A stretch of 64,000 nucleotides of DNA from Paenacidovorax monticola (GCF_014489595.1 NZ_CP060790.1:3906001-3970000); one strand, 5' to 3'; shown: positions 9,693-19,918, numbered from the stretch's first letter. The notes: a model not told the origin generated them from the letters alone. Made by a program: numbers and translations.

Positions 9693-10549
9693 ATGACGGC
9701 CGCCGCACCCCTTGCCCCCTCCACCTGCCTTCGCGCTACTGGGCCGACCTCGGCGCGCGCGACTTCGCCGCGCTGCGGGACTCCGCCCAGGCCGGGCAGA
9801 TCGTGGCGGTGCTGCCCGTGGCCGCCGTCGAGCAGCATGGGCCGCACCTGCCGCTGCATGTGGACGCCACGCTGCTGCAGGGCGTGATCGCCGCCGCGCT
9901 GCCCCTGCTGCCCGCAGACCTGCCCGCGCTGTTCCTGCCGCCGCAGAGCATCGGCCTCTCCACCGAGCACCTGTCCTACCCCGGCACGCTCACGCTTTCG
10001 CCCGCCACGCTGATCGCGCTGTGGTCCGAACTGGGCGCCTGCGTGGCGCGCGCGGGGGTGAAGAAGCTGCTCCTGCTCAACGGCCACGGCGGCAACGTCA
10101 GCGCCATGGACATCGTGGCGCGCGAGCTGCGCCAGCGCCACGGCTTGCTGGTCTACAGCGCGAGCTGGTTCAGCCTGCCCCTGCCCGAAGCCGTGAGCGC
10201 CCAGTTCAGCGCCGAGGAGCACCGCTTCGGCATCCACGGCGGCGAGATCGAAACGTCGATGATGCTGCACCTCGCGCCCGCCACGGTGCACATGGAGCAC
10301 GCGCAGGCCTGGCGCTCCAGCTCACAGGACCGCGCCGAGCGCTATGCCATCCTGGGCAACGGCAAGAGCGCCAAGATGGGCTGGGCCATCGAGGACTACC
10401 ACCCCTCGGGTGCCGTGGGCCAGGCCAGCGCGGCCACGGCCGAGAAGGGGCGGGTGGTGGTGGAGGCGGCTGCGGCCCAGTTGGCGGCACTGCTGCAAGA
10501 GCTGCATGCGCTGCCGCTCAGCACGCTGCGTGCGCCTGGCGCGGAATGA
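9693..10549 (+). CDS. Creatininase-family amidohydrolase (one apparent frameshift)
   Basis: About 285 residues when restored. Creatininase-fold enzymes hydrolyse cyclic or linear amides with two metal ions. The motifs are VEQHGPHLPLHVD (metal ligands Glu, His, Asp), NGHGGN, and HGGEIETSMML with a catalytic Glu. The first 11 codons, from ATG 9693, are in another frame from the LPSRYWADLGARDF segment. One missing C near 9724 (ACCTGCC for ACCCTGCC) explains it. An in-frame ATG at 9684 is an alternative start. Substrate is unknown; creatinine, mycofactocin precursors and formamidopyrimidines are all used by relatives. Confidence 0.8.
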
Positions 10550-10609
10550 GCGCTGCGGGGTGGCGTGCGCCCCTTGTTCGGAGTACCCCAGCCCGGCCCG
10601 AGCGAGGGC

Positions 10610-10966
10610 CTAGGCACCACTGCGTGCCGCAGTGCCCCCCTGGTGCAGTCCGAAAACGACACCCTCCGGATCCTTGCAGGTGCAGAAACGGCCAAACCCC
10701 GGCTCATCGGGGCTGATGTCTCCCGCCTGGCCTCCGAGTTCGACCACCCTCTTGGCGGCTTGCTCGATGTCCTGAACAGCGAGGTAGACCACCATCTGGG
10801 GCGTTGGGTCCTTCGCATGCAGCCCTACCTTGCAGGTGGGACTGGTGAAAACACCAGAGCCTTCACCCCACGATGTGAATGACCAGCCAAAGAGCCTTTC
10901 GAAAAAGCCCGACGTCTTCGCGCCGGTAAGACTGCCGATCTCGATGTGCGTTACTGCTCCAGACAT
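10610..10966 (-). CDS. VOC-superfamily (glyoxalase-like) protein
   Basis: A 118-residue single VOC domain made of two beta-alpha-beta-beta-beta modules. It begins VTHIEIGS, has FFERLFGWSF in module one, and ends FCTCKDPEGVVFGLHQ with the typical DPxGN-like turn. The metal-ligand positions look present (His in THIEI, Glu near the end) but cannot be proved. These small proteins include lyases, isomerases and resistance proteins; the substrate is unknown. It converges with the creatininase gene, 60 bases apart. Confidence 0.8.
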   Translation of the reverse strand: MSGAVTHIEIGSLTGAKTSGFFERLFGWSFTSWGEGSGVFTSPTCKVGLHAKDPTPQMVVYLAVQDIEQAAKRVVELGGQAGDISPDEPGFGRFCTCKDPEGVVFGLHQGGTAARSGA

Positions 10967-11448
10967 TGCGATCTCCTGTTTCGCTGTGAGTTAAAGCGGA
11001 CGTGATGCACGGTGTTGCGGCCCTTCGGGGTGCAACGGCGGGGCCTCTGTGACGCCTATTGCCTGCGGTAAGCCGCGCCGGAGTGTGGAGGGAATCAGCT
11101 GGTGCAGTTCGTTGGCGTTGGCGTTGGCTTGAGCCGTCAGTTCAGCACGAGTGTGAGGGCATTCATTGCATGTTGTTGGCGGATTTCTACAAGACGATGA
11201 CCATGGGTATTTCATCGCGCAGTAGCTCCCATCGACTCGCGGGCGAATCCGGGGGCGACCAGGGCAGAGGCGCCCCAGTGGGCCCAATGCGGCCATGGCC
11301 CCTGTGGTTGCTCCATCCGGTGGCCGCGCCGCGAACTGTCTTGCAGGGCGAACAGGCAACGGGGCCCGTAATGCTATTGATCGGGGCGCTCCTGGCGCTT
11401 ATCCCATGGCAATGCCGCCCCGGAATGCTCCAGCACCAGGCTGTGGAC
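10967..11448. other. Stretch without a convincing gene
   Basis: 482 bases between two minus-strand genes. A short open frame at 10991-11359 on the minus strand has no recognisable domain and poor composition, so it is not called. The stretch holds a hairpin at 11014-11036 (GTTGC..CCC-TTC-GGG..GCAAC) and three tandem GTTGGC units at 11111-11128. It may carry the promoter of the VOC gene. Base composition is less GC-rich than the flanks. Confidence 0.5.
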
Positions 11449-11929
11449 TCACCCCTCCAGCTCCACCCACTCCACCCCCAATGGTGCAGCGCCTCGCGCA
11501 GGATCAGGAGCGCGGCCGCGAAGTCCGGGCGCTGGGGCAGGGCCGGGTCGGCGTGGCCGGGGCGGTGCACCTGGTCGGCCAGGCGGTTGAACAGATGCTC
11601 CACGGCCGCGCGGGACAGGCGGGCGGGCCGGGCGCCCAGGTCGGCGCCGGCGGCCAGGGCCACTTCGCGCAGCAGCGGGCTGGCGGTGTGCAGCGTGACA
11701 GGCTCCGGAGGCAGGGCACGTGCGGCGGGCATGACGGCGTCTTCCACGGTGGCGATGGCGTTTTCCAGGCCCAGCGCCGTGGGCATGCGCTGGCCGAAGG
11801 CCCGCGCCACCGTGTGCCAGCCCAGGGGTGTGCTGTAAGGCGCCGCCGGGGAAGGGGGCACGAGCCGCAGGTGCTCGGGCTCCAGGTGCAGTTGGGTGGG
11901 GTGGGGGTGGAGGCGGGCGGGTGCGTCAT
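11449..11929 (-). CDS. Conserved hypothetical protein (two apparent frameshifts)
   Basis: About 160 residues when restored. It starts MTHPPAS at 11929, continues in a second frame as LHLEPEHLRLVPPSPAAPY and GWHTVARAFGQRMPTALGLE, and ends LHHWGVEWVELEG before TGA at 11449-11451. One base is missing from the G runs at 11898-11907 and one from the CCCCC run at 11475-11479. The middle has a helical ENAIATVEDAVMPAARALP segment. I recognise it only as a comamonad-type hypothetical protein with no assigned function. It lies downstream of the histidine phosphatase on the same strand and may share its transcript. Confidence 0.55.
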
Positions 11930-11962
11930 GCCCCGGTTGTACACCCGCGCTGGCGGCGTTCT

Positions 11963-11991
11963 CCTTCCCACGCGCAGCGTGAGAGAAGGGG
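11963..11991. repeat. 29-bp dispersed palindromic repeat, copy A
   Basis: An imperfect hairpin (CCTTC.CACGC-gca-GCGTG..GAAGG). The same 29 bases occur in opposite orientation at 14972-15000. Both copies lie in intergenic spacers, as expected of a REP-like element. It sits between the histidine phosphatase gene and the hypothetical gene downstream of it. Confidence 0.6.
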
Positions 11992-12036
11992 CGATATGCA
12001 ACGGGAAGGCGCGTGGCGCCACAGGGGGGCTTCAAC

Positions 12037-12708
12037 TCAAGCGTGCGTGATCCAGCTGCGGTGCTCGGGTGTGTCCAGGTGGGGCAGGGTGTTGAAGGTC
12101 TGCAGCATGAGGCGCTTCGGAGAAACGCTGAACTCGGTCACGGCGCTGTTGCGGATGCGCATGTTGAGCGCGATGGTCACCTCGGGCGCCGTGCCCAGCA
12201 CGTGGCCCACGGCCGCCGAGATCGGGCCGCCGCTCGATACCAGCAGCACGTTCTGCCCCACGTGCTGGCGCCGCACGAGATCCAGTGCCGCGCGCACGCC
12301 GCCCGCGAAGCGCTCCCAGTCGGGCATGCCCTGGGGGCTGATGGTGCCGCCCATCCACTGCGCGAGCGCGTCGCACAGCAGGCGGAAGTGCTGGCGGTAG
12401 CGCTCGGGCGTGTCGGGCCTGGGCAGGGGCTCGGGGTGGATGGCGCGGATCAGGGCCTCGCTGTCGTATTCGTTGAGCCCTGGCAGCGCGTGCGCCTCGG
12501 GGGCGCCGCCCAGCCCCTCGGCGATGCCCGCCAGTGTCTGCGCGTGGCGGTGCAGCGTGCCCGTGAGCACGGCGTCGAAGCGCTGGCCGCGTTCTCGCCA
12601 GTACGCGCCCAGGCGCACGGCCTGCTCGTGGCCGCGCTGGCTCAGCTGGTCGTAATTGGCGGCGCCAAACGAGGCCTGGCCGTGGCGCACGAGGTAGAGG
12701 GTTCCCAT
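12037..12708 (-). CDS. Histidine phosphatase family protein
   Basis: A 223-residue protein of the phosphoglycerate-mutase-like superfamily. The phosphorylated histidine is in LVRHGQASFG at residue 9, the second arginine site is in LTGTLHRHAQTL, and the C-terminal histidine region appears altered to VLLVSSGGPISAAV, where most members have SHGG. The GGP variant is common in the broad-specificity branch but could change activity. Substrates of this branch are small phosphates and cannot be told from sequence. It is divergent from the IclR regulator, so its promoter lies within 12709-12940. Confidence 0.8.
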   Translation of the reverse strand: MGTLYLVRHGQASFGAANYDQLSQRGHEQAVRLGAYWRERGQRFDAVLTGTLHRHAQTLAGIAEGLGGAPEAHALPGLNEYDSEALIRAIHPEPLPRPDTPERYRQHFRLLCDALAQWMGGTISPQGMPDWERFAGGVRAALDLVRRQHVGQNVLLVSSGGPISAAVGHVLGTAPEVTIALNMRIRNSAVTEFSVSPKRLMLQTFNTLPHLDTPEHRSWITHA

Positions 12709-12844
12709 GGCCGGAATTGTGGGTTCCAGCGCCCAACAACGTTTGTCGCTGGCGCGACTGGTGCTATCGAATTGGAAGCGATCGCGTGGTTTTTCCGCAC
12801 CGGTGCGGGCGAACTTCGTCCTGGTGCCGCCTTGTATGGCAGTG

Positions 12845-12936
12845 GTTTCATTCATTGAAACTTTTGCGAAGCGTTTTGACGGCAGGTTGGCAGATGCATA
12901 GATTTCATTCCAGTAAATGGTTTCATTGAAAGAAAC
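12845..12936. promoter_or_regulatory. Paired IclR-type operators, GTTTC-N7-GAAAC
   Basis: Two 17-bp palindromes with the same arms, GTTTC-N7-GAAAC, lie at 12845-12861 and 12920-12936, exactly 75 bases apart. A weaker half-matching copy (ATTTC-N7-TAAAT) lies at 12902-12918. The right site ends four bases before the IclR start codon at 12941. This position and symmetry fit autoregulation by the adjacent IclR protein and control of the divergent histidine phosphatase. Confidence 0.65.
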
Positions 12937-12940
12937 TTCC

Positions 12941-13783
12941 ATGCCTCCCTCCACACGTCCCCGGGTTGTCATCAAGCGGGCGCCTGGCGGCAGCACCTCG
13001 TCGGTGGAGCGCGCCATGCGCGTGCTGCGCGTCATGTCCGAAGGCAGTGGCGTGCGTCTGACCGACATTGCTGCGGCGGCCGACCTCGACAAGGCGACGA
13101 CGCTGCGCCTGCTCGAGGTGATGGTGCGCGACGGTTTCGTGACGCGCGACGCGCAGAGCAAGCAGTTCACGCTGGGCCCCGAACTCGCGGTGCTGGGCGC
13201 CGCCGCGCTGCGCCGCTTTGACCCGCGCCCACTCGCGCGGCCCAGCCTCATGCGCCTCACGGGCCTCTTCCACGACAGCGTGGTGCTCTCGATACCGAGC
13301 GGAGTCGAGTCGCTGTGCATTGACGTGGAAGAAGGCAGCTACCCCATCCGTGCCAATTACCTGACCGTGGGCAGCCGCCGGCCGCTGGGCGTGGGGGCCG
13401 GCAGCCTCGCGCTGCTGGCCTGGATGCCCGAGGACGAGCGCGAGGCCGCGCTTGAAATCCTCTCCGGGCAGCTTGAACGCTACCCCCGCATCACGCCCGC
13501 GCTGCTGCGAGAACGCATCGCAGAGGCGCGGGAGCGCGGCTATGCGGTGCTGCTCGATGTGGTGGTGGAGCGCATGGGGGGCATCGCCGTCGCCATCCTC
13601 GACCCGCAGGGCCGCCCCGTGGCGGCGCTGAGCATCGCCGCGCTGAATGAGCGCATCCTCACGCGCGAGGCGGCTCTGGCCCAGGCGCTGCTGCGCGAGG
13701 CCACCGTCTGCCAGGTGCGCTGGGCCGAAGCCACGCGAGCCGACCGGCGCGGGGCGGGCATCTCCAAGGAGACCAGAGCATGA
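12941..13783 (+). CDS. IclR-family transcriptional regulator of the downstream catabolic genes
   Basis: 280 residues: an N-terminal winged helix (SSVERAMRVLRVMSEGSGVR, then LTDIAAAADLDKATTLRLLE) and a C-terminal effector domain (SIPSGVESLCID through AALSIAALNERI). The ATG at 12941 was preferred over one at 12917 because the earlier start lies within an operator palindrome. The stop codon overlaps the thiolase-like start (ATGA), so the regulator is the first gene of the operon it probably controls. The effector is likely an acid or CoA ester of the pathway substrate, by analogy with the family. Confidence 0.88.
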   Translation: MPPSTRPRVVIKRAPGGSTSSVERAMRVLRVMSEGSGVRLTDIAAAADLDKATTLRLLEVMVRDGFVTRDAQSKQFTLGPELAVLGAAALRRFDPRPLARPSLMRLTGLFHDSVVLSIPSGVESLCIDVEEGSYPIRANYLTVGSRRPLGVGAGSLALLAWMPEDEREAALEILSGQLERYPRITPALLRERIAEARERGYAVLLDVVVERMGGIAVAILDPQGRPVAALSIAALNERILTREAALAQALLREATVCQVRWAEATRADRRGAGISKETRA

Positions 13784-14934
13784 ATCACACTTTGCGGCCC
13801 GCCTACCTGCGTGGGGCGGGCGGCACGCCATTCGGGCGGCACGAAGGGCGCGGCGCGCTCGACCTCATGGACGAGGCGGCCGCGCAGGCCCTGGAGAGCA
13901 GCGGGCTGCGCCGCGGCGAGATCGACGGCCTGCTGTGCGGCTATGCGACCACGCTGCCGCATTTGATGCTGTCCACCCTGGCCTGCGAGCGCCTGGCGCT
14001 GCGGCCGCGCTACGCCCATGCGCTGCAGCTCGGCGGCGCCTCGGGCGCGGCCATGCTCATGGCGGCGCGCGAGCTGGTGCGCTCGGGCCGCTGCCGCCAT
14101 GTGCTGGTGCTTGCGGGCGAGAACCGGCTCAGCGGCCAGTCGCGCGACAGCTCCATCCAGACGCTGGCGCAGGTGGGCGACGCCGACTTCGAGGTGCCCA
14201 ACGGCGCCTCGGTGCCCGCCTACTACGCGCTCATGGCGTCGCAGTACATGCAGCGCACGGGCGTGACATCGGCCGATCTCGCCGAATTCGCCGTGCTCAT
14301 GCGCGCCCATGCGGCGGGCCACCCCGGTGCGCATCTGCGCACGCCGATCACGCTGCAGGAGGTGCTGGACGCCAAGCCCATCGCCCGGCCGCTGTCGCTG
14401 CTGGACTGCTGCCCTATCTCGGACGGCGCGATGGCGCTCGTGGTCTCGGCCGAGCCCGGGACGCACGGCGCTGTGGCCATGGTGGGCGCGGGCCAGGCCC
14501 ACCGCCACCAGCACCTCACGGCCATGGAGGACGTGATGCAGTGCGGCGCTGCCGAGGCCGCGCAGCAGGCCTTCGGCGAAGCGGGCCTGGGCCTGGCCGA
14601 CGTGGACTACCTGGGCGTGTACGACTCGTTCACGATCACCCTCGTGATGTTGCTGGAGGAGATCGGCTTCGCGCCGCGCGGCGGCGCCGCGCAGCGGGCC
14701 CGCGCGGGCGATTTCGCGCCCCGGGGCGCGCTGCCGCTCAATACGCACGGCGGCCTGCTGTCGTTCGGTCACTGCGGCGTGGCGGGCGGCCTGGCCCATG
14801 CCGTGGAGGCCTGGCGCCAGATGGCGGGCCAGGCTGGCGCGCGCCAGCTTGCACGGCCGCGCCATGCCTTCATCCATGCGGACGGCGGCGTGATGTCGTC
14901 CCATGTGAGCCTGCTGCTGTCGCGCGAGGATTGA
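13780..14934 (+). CDS. Thiolase-superfamily protein lacking the nucleophilic Cys; possible acyl-CoA retro-aldolase
   Basis: 384 residues of the SCP-x/lipid-transfer-protein thiolase branch. The position where thiolases carry the catalytic Cys reads LQLGGASGAAML, with no Cys. The VYDSFTITLVMLLEEIGF motif of the branch is intact, and the C-terminal GGLLSFGHCGVAGG replaces the usual glycine-rich His motif. Thiolase-like proteins of this kind that pair with DUF35 proteins, such as Ltp2 in steroid degradation, act as retro-aldolases on beta-hydroxyacyl-CoA. A DUF35 gene follows at 15105. A non-canonical thiolase cannot be excluded. The start overlaps the IclR stop by four bases. Confidence 0.8.
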   Translation: MNHTLRPAYLRGAGGTPFGRHEGRGALDLMDEAAAQALESSGLRRGEIDGLLCGYATTLPHLMLSTLACERLALRPRYAHALQLGGASGAAMLMAARELVRSGRCRHVLVLAGENRLSGQSRDSSIQTLAQVGDADFEVPNGASVPAYYALMASQYMQRTGVTSADLAEFAVLMRAHAAGHPGAHLRTPITLQEVLDAKPIARPLSLLDCCPISDGAMALVVSAEPGTHGAVAMVGAGQAHRHQHLTAMEDVMQCGAAEAAQQAFGEAGLGLADVDYLGVYDSFTITLVMLLEEIGFAPRGGAAQRARAGDFAPRGALPLNTHGGLLSFGHCGVAGGLAHAVEAWRQMAGQAGARQLARPRHAFIHADGGVMSSHVSLLLSRED

Positions 14935-14954
14935 AGTGAAACGACAACCCCCTG

Positions 14955-15000
14955 AGACGCTTCGCGTCTTCCCCCTTCTCTCACGCTGCGCGTGGGAAGG
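14955..15000. repeat. Hairpin plus 29-bp dispersed repeat, copy B
   Basis: A short perfect hairpin (AGACGC-TTC-GCGTCT, starting near 14955) precedes the 29-bp repeat at 14972-15000, which is the reverse complement of copy A at 11963-11991. The two sit in the 170-base gap between the thiolase-like and DUF35 genes. They could cause partial termination inside the operon, an inference from structure. Confidence 0.55.
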
Positions 15001-15104
15001 GGGACGCAGCCCTCGCTGCGGGGCGGCCCTTGCTCGGCTGTCCTGGCTAGGTGCACGCCCGTTTCATGCGCCATGGGTGGCGCGTAGAGCCATGGATCAC
15101 TGAG

Positions 15105-15494
15105 ATGACCACCACCGAAACCCCTTCCGCGCGCGCCCTGGCCGCGCCCTTCACCGATGGCCTGCGCGAAGGCCGGTTGCGCTACCAGCAGTGCGCTGCT
15201 TGCGGCGGCGCGCAGACGCTGGCGCGCTATGCGTGCCAGCACTGCGGCGAGCGCGGCGCGCTGCACTGGCGCGAGGCCACGGGCGGCGCCACGGTGTGCG
15301 CCGTGACCGAGGTCGCGCGCGCGCCCTCCGACGAATTCCGCGCGCTCGCGCCCTACACGCTGGTGATCGCGCAGCTCGACGAGGGGCCGCGTCTCATGGC
15401 GCATGCCCAGCCTGGCGTGCGCATCGGCGAGCGCGTGCAGGCGGGCTTCTTCGCGCACCAGGGGCGCGTGCTCGTGCGCTTCGCACCGCCCTAG
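15105..15494 (+). CDS. DUF35 OB-fold / zinc-ribbon protein, partner of the thiolase-like enzyme
   Basis: 129 residues. The zinc-ribbon has four cysteines in two CxxC pairs (CAAC and CQHC, about residues 29-47), followed by the OB-fold part ([30 protein letters not shown]). In known systems the DUF35 protein forms a complex with a thiolase-like aldolase or an acyl-CoA hydratase and binds the CoA ester. The ATG at 15105 was chosen because the upstream in-frame peptide is not family-like. It is the second gene of the operon but is separated from the first by a repeat-bearing spacer. Confidence 0.85.
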   Translation: MTTTETPSARALAAPFTDGLREGRLRYQQCAACGGAQTLARYACQHCGERGALHWREATGGATVCAVTEVARAPSDEFRALAPYTLVIAQLDEGPRLMAHAQPGVRIGERVQAGFFAHQGRVLVRFAPP

Positions 15495-15555
15495 CGCGGC
15501 CCGTCTGTTCGCGTACCACGGCACCACCACCAAACCAACCACCAGGAGACACGCC

Positions 15556-16551
15556 ATGACCGCCCCCTTTGCCCTCTCTACCCGCCGCCGATGGACTGCC
15601 CTGGCCTGCGCCGCGCTGTGCGCCGCCGCGGCAGCGCCGCTGGCCTGGGCCCAGGACTACCCGAACAAGCCCGTGAAGCTCGTCGTGCCCTACCCGCCGG
15701 GCGGCCCCACCGACATCGTGGCGCGCGCCGTGGCGCAGAAGCTCCAGGATCGCCTGGGCCAGCCCTTCGTCGTGGACAACAAGCCCGGCGCGGGCGCCAA
15801 CCTGGGGGCCGAGACCGTGGCGCGCAGCACGCCCGACGGCTATACGCTGGTGGTGGCCACCACGGCGCACGCGATCAACCCCTCGCTGTTCGCCAAGCTC
15901 AACTATTCGCTGCTCAAGGACTTCGCGCCCGTCTCGCAGCTCACGAGCGGCCCGCTCGTGATCGTAGCCAGCCCGGCCCTGCCCGCGAACAACGTGGCCC
16001 AGCTCATCGCGCTGGCCAAGAGCCGCAACGGCGGCCTGAACTACGGCTCCTCGGGCAACGGCCAGTCCACCCACCTCGCAGCCGAACTGTTCAGCGCCAT
16101 GGCGGGCGTGAAGATGTCCCATGTGCCCTACAAGGGCAGCGCGCCCGCGCTGACCGACGTGATGGCAGGCCAGGTGGACCTGATGTTCGACACCATGCTT
16201 TCCTCCATGCCGCACGTGAAGGGCGGCAAGCTCAAGGCCTTGGCCGTGACGAGCAGCCAGCGCTCGCCCGTGGCGCCCGACCTGCCCACGGTGGCCGAGT
16301 CGGGCCTGCCCGGCTACGAGGCCATCGCCTGGAACGGGCTGCTGGCCCCGGCGGGCACGCCCAAGGAGGTGGTTGCGCGCCTGAACGCCGAACTCAAGGC
16401 CGTGCTCGACGGCCCCGAGATCCGCCAGCGCTTCGAGGCCCAGGGCTTCTCGGCGGCCTGGAGCGCGCCTGCGGCCTACGGCGGCTTCCTGCAGGCCGAG
16501 GTAGACAAATGGGCCAAGGTCGTGAAGACCTCGGGCGCCAGGATCGACTGA
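15556..16551 (+). CDS. Bug/TctC-family periplasmic solute-binding protein
   Basis: 331 residues. A signal peptide (positive start [20 protein letters not shown], cleaved after WAQ) is followed by the family signature [20 protein letters not shown]. The ligand domain has intact motifs such as [18 protein letters not shown] and [20 protein letters not shown]. It probably captures the carboxylic acid that this operon degrades. No TctA/TctB membrane genes are nearby, so it may work with a distant transporter or as a sensor. A ribosome-binding site (AGGAGAC) precedes the ATG. It is intact, unlike the copy at 6008. Confidence 0.88.
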   Translation: MTAPFALSTRRRWTALACAALCAAAAAPLAWAQDYPNKPVKLVVPYPPGGPTDIVARAVAQKLQDRLGQPFVVDNKPGAGANLGAETVARSTPDGYTLVVATTAHAINPSLFAKLNYSLLKDFAPVSQLTSGPLVIVASPALPANNVAQLIALAKSRNGGLNYGSSGNGQSTHLAAELFSAMAGVKMSHVPYKGSAPALTDVMAGQVDLMFDTMLSSMPHVKGGKLKALAVTSSQRSPVAPDLPTVAESGLPGYEAIAWNGLLAPAGTPKEVVARLNAELKAVLDGPEIRQRFEAQGFSAAWSAPAAYGGFLQAEVDKWAKVVKTSGARID

Positions 16552-16609
16552 GCCCGCACACCCGTCCCGAACTTCTTCCTGCCCGGCGCCCCGGAGGCGC
16601 CCAACGACC

Positions 16610-18715
16610 ATGACTGACCTTCTCACCTCCGCCCTGCAGCCGCGCTCCGTCGCCATCATTGGCGCCTCGGACAACATCCACAAGATCGGCGGGCGCCCCA
16701 TTTACTACATGCAGCGCCACGGCTACCAGGGCGCGGTCTACCCGATCAATCCCGCGCGCGAGGAGATCCAGGGCCACAAGAGCTATGCCTCGCTCGCGGC
16801 ACTGCCCGAGGTGCCGGACCTGGCCCTCGTGGTCGTGGGCGGCGACAAGACCGTGGCGGCCGTGGAGGAATGCGCAGCGCGCGGCGTCAAGTCGGCCGTG
16901 GTCATTGCCTCGGGCTTCGGCGAGACAGGGCCCGAAGGGCTGGAGCTGCAGCGCCACATGGTGGCCAGGGCGCGCGCCGCGGGCATGCGGCTGTACGGGC
17001 CCAACACCCAGGGCCTGGCCAATTTCGGCAGCGGCGCCATCGCGGGCTTTTCCACCATGTTCATTGAGGTGCCGCCGCAGGATGGGCCCATCGGCATCGT
17101 GAGCCAGAGCGGCGGCATGAGCGCCATGGCCTATGGCCTGCTACGCGGGCGCGGCCTGGGCGTGCGCCACGTGCATGCCACGGGCAACGAGGCCGATGTG
17201 ACGGTGGGCGAGCTCGCCTGTGCCGTGGCCCACGACCCCGAGGTGCGCCTGCTGCTGCTGTACCTCGAGAGCATCGCCCACCCCGAGATGCTCGCGGCTG
17301 CCGCGGCCCATGCGCGCGAGCGCGACCTGCCCATCATCGCGATCAAGGCGGGCCGCTCGGCCGGCGGGCAGAAGGCCGCCTCGTCGCACACGGGCTCGCT
17401 GGCCAACGAGGACCGCACCGTGGACGCCTTCTTCCGCCACCACGGCATCTGGCGCGTGCGCGATCCGCACGAACAGGCGCGCGCGGCCCAGGCTTATCTC
17501 AAGGGCTGGCGCCCCGAGGGGCGGCGCATCGTGGTCATCAGCAATTCGGGCGCGAGCTGCGTGATGGGCGCCGACGCGGCCGAGGACAACGGCCTGGCCC
17601 TGGCCGAGCTCTCGCGCGAGACCCAGGCCGCCGTGGCCTCCAAGCTGCCGGGCTTTGCCACGGCGAGCAACCCCATCGACATCACGGCCGCGCTGCTGAG
17701 CAACAGCGGCCTGTTCGGTGACGTGCTGCCGGCCGTGGCCCAGGACCCCGCAGCCGACCTGTTCTTCATCAACATCCCCGTGGCGGGAGCGGGCTACGAC
17801 GTGCAGGCCTTCGCGCGCGACGCGGCGGCCTTCGAGGCTGCCACGGGCAAGCCCGTGGCCGTGGCCGCCTGGCAGGAGAGCGTGGCCGGGCCGTTCCGCG
17901 ACCAGGGCATTGCCACCTTCCCGAACGAGGGCGAGGCCCTGGGCGTGCTCGCGCAGGTGGCGGGCCACACGGCGCTCATGCGCCGCCCGCGCGCGGCCTG
18001 GCCCGCGCTGCCCGCAGTGCGCCTGCCCGCAGGCGCGCGGGGCTTCCTCAACGAGGCCGACAGTCTCGCGCTGCTCGCGCGCCACGGCGTGCCCACCGCG
18101 CCGATGCGGTTGTGCCGCTCGGCCCAGGAGGCGCGCGAGGCCTTCGATGCCATCGGCGCGCCCGCCGTGGTCAAGGCCTGCTCGGCCGAGGTGCCGCACA
18201 AGTCCGAGCATGGCCTGGTGGCGCTGGGCGTGCAGACGCGCGAGCAGGCCGGCGAACTGTTCGAGCGTTTCGACGCGAGGATGGCCGCCATGGGCGTGGC
18301 GCGCGACGGCGTGATCGTGGCCGCCACGCGCAAGGGCCGCCACGAGTTCATGGTGGGCGCGCGCATCGACCCGGTGTTCGGCCCCGTGGTCGTGGTGGGC
18401 GACGGCGGCAAGAACGTCGAGGCGCTCAAGGACTGCGCGGTGCTGCTGCCGCCTTTCAGCCAGGACGAGGTGGCGCAGGCCCTGCGCACCCTGCGCATTG
18501 CGCCGCTGCTCGATGGCGTGCGCGGCGATCCGCCGCTCGACGTGCAGGCCCTCGCGGACATCGCTGTCACCGTGGGGACCGTGATTGCCGGCGCACGCGG
18601 CACCATCGCGTCTGTCGACCTCAACCCCGTCATGGTGGGGGCCGCCGGAGACGGCGCGGTGGTCGTGGACGCCCTGGTGGAATGCGCCCCCGCGCCTGCC
18701 GGCGGCTCGTACTAG
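16610..18715 (+). CDS. ADP-forming acyl-CoA synthetase (acetate--CoA ligase family)
   Basis: 701 residues, fusing the alpha and beta halves of the NDP-forming synthetase family. Order: CoA-binding Rossmann domain (PRSVAIIGASDN), ligase domains with the phosphorylated histidine H260 in SSHTGSLAN, and a C-terminal ATP-grasp domain (VVKACSAEVPHKSEHGLVAL). It activates a carboxylic acid to its CoA ester with ATP to ADP, the likely first step of this pathway. The acid is unknown. It lies 58 bases after the Bug gene and 15 bases before the acyl-CoA dehydrogenase. Confidence 0.9.
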   Translation: MTDLLTSALQPRSVAIIGASDNIHKIGGRPIYYMQRHGYQGAVYPINPAREEIQGHKSYASLAALPEVPDLALVVVGGDKTVAAVEECAARGVKSAVVIASGFGETGPEGLELQRHMVARARAAGMRLYGPNTQGLANFGSGAIAGFSTMFIEVPPQDGPIGIVSQSGGMSAMAYGLLRGRGLGVRHVHATGNEADVTVGELACAVAHDPEVRLLLLYLESIAHPEMLAAAAAHARERDLPIIAIKAGRSAGGQKAASSHTGSLANEDRTVDAFFRHHGIWRVRDPHEQARAAQAYLKGWRPEGRRIVVISNSGASCVMGADAAEDNGLALAELSRETQAAVASKLPGFATASNPIDITAALLSNSGLFGDVLPAVAQDPAADLFFINIPVAGAGYDVQAFARDAAAFEAATGKPVAVAAWQESVAGPFRDQGIATFPNEGEALGVLAQVAGHTALMRRPRAAWPALPAVRLPAGARGFLNEADSLALLARHGVPTAPMRLCRSAQEAREAFDAIGAPAVVKACSAEVPHKSEHGLVALGVQTREQAGELFERFDARMAAMGVARDGVIVAATRKGRHEFMVGARIDPVFGPVVVVGDGGKNVEALKDCAVLLPPFSQDEVAQALRTLRIAPLLDGVRGDPPLDVQALADIAVTVGTVIAGARGTIASVDLNPVMVGAAGDGAVVVDALVECAPAPAGGSY

Positions 18716-18730
18716 CTGCAAGGATTGCCG

Positions 18731-19914
<1,184 letters not shown>

Positions 19915-19918
<4 letters not shown>

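Noticed and set aside
10985..11045. Possible integron attC site next to a VOC gene (GTTAAAGC and a hairpin)
   Set aside because: The second core site and the expected paired arms are absent, and there is no integrase or cassette array.
10991..11359. Possible small gene on the minus strand
   Set aside because: No recognisable motif and no good ribosome-binding site seen; codon use unlike the neighbours.
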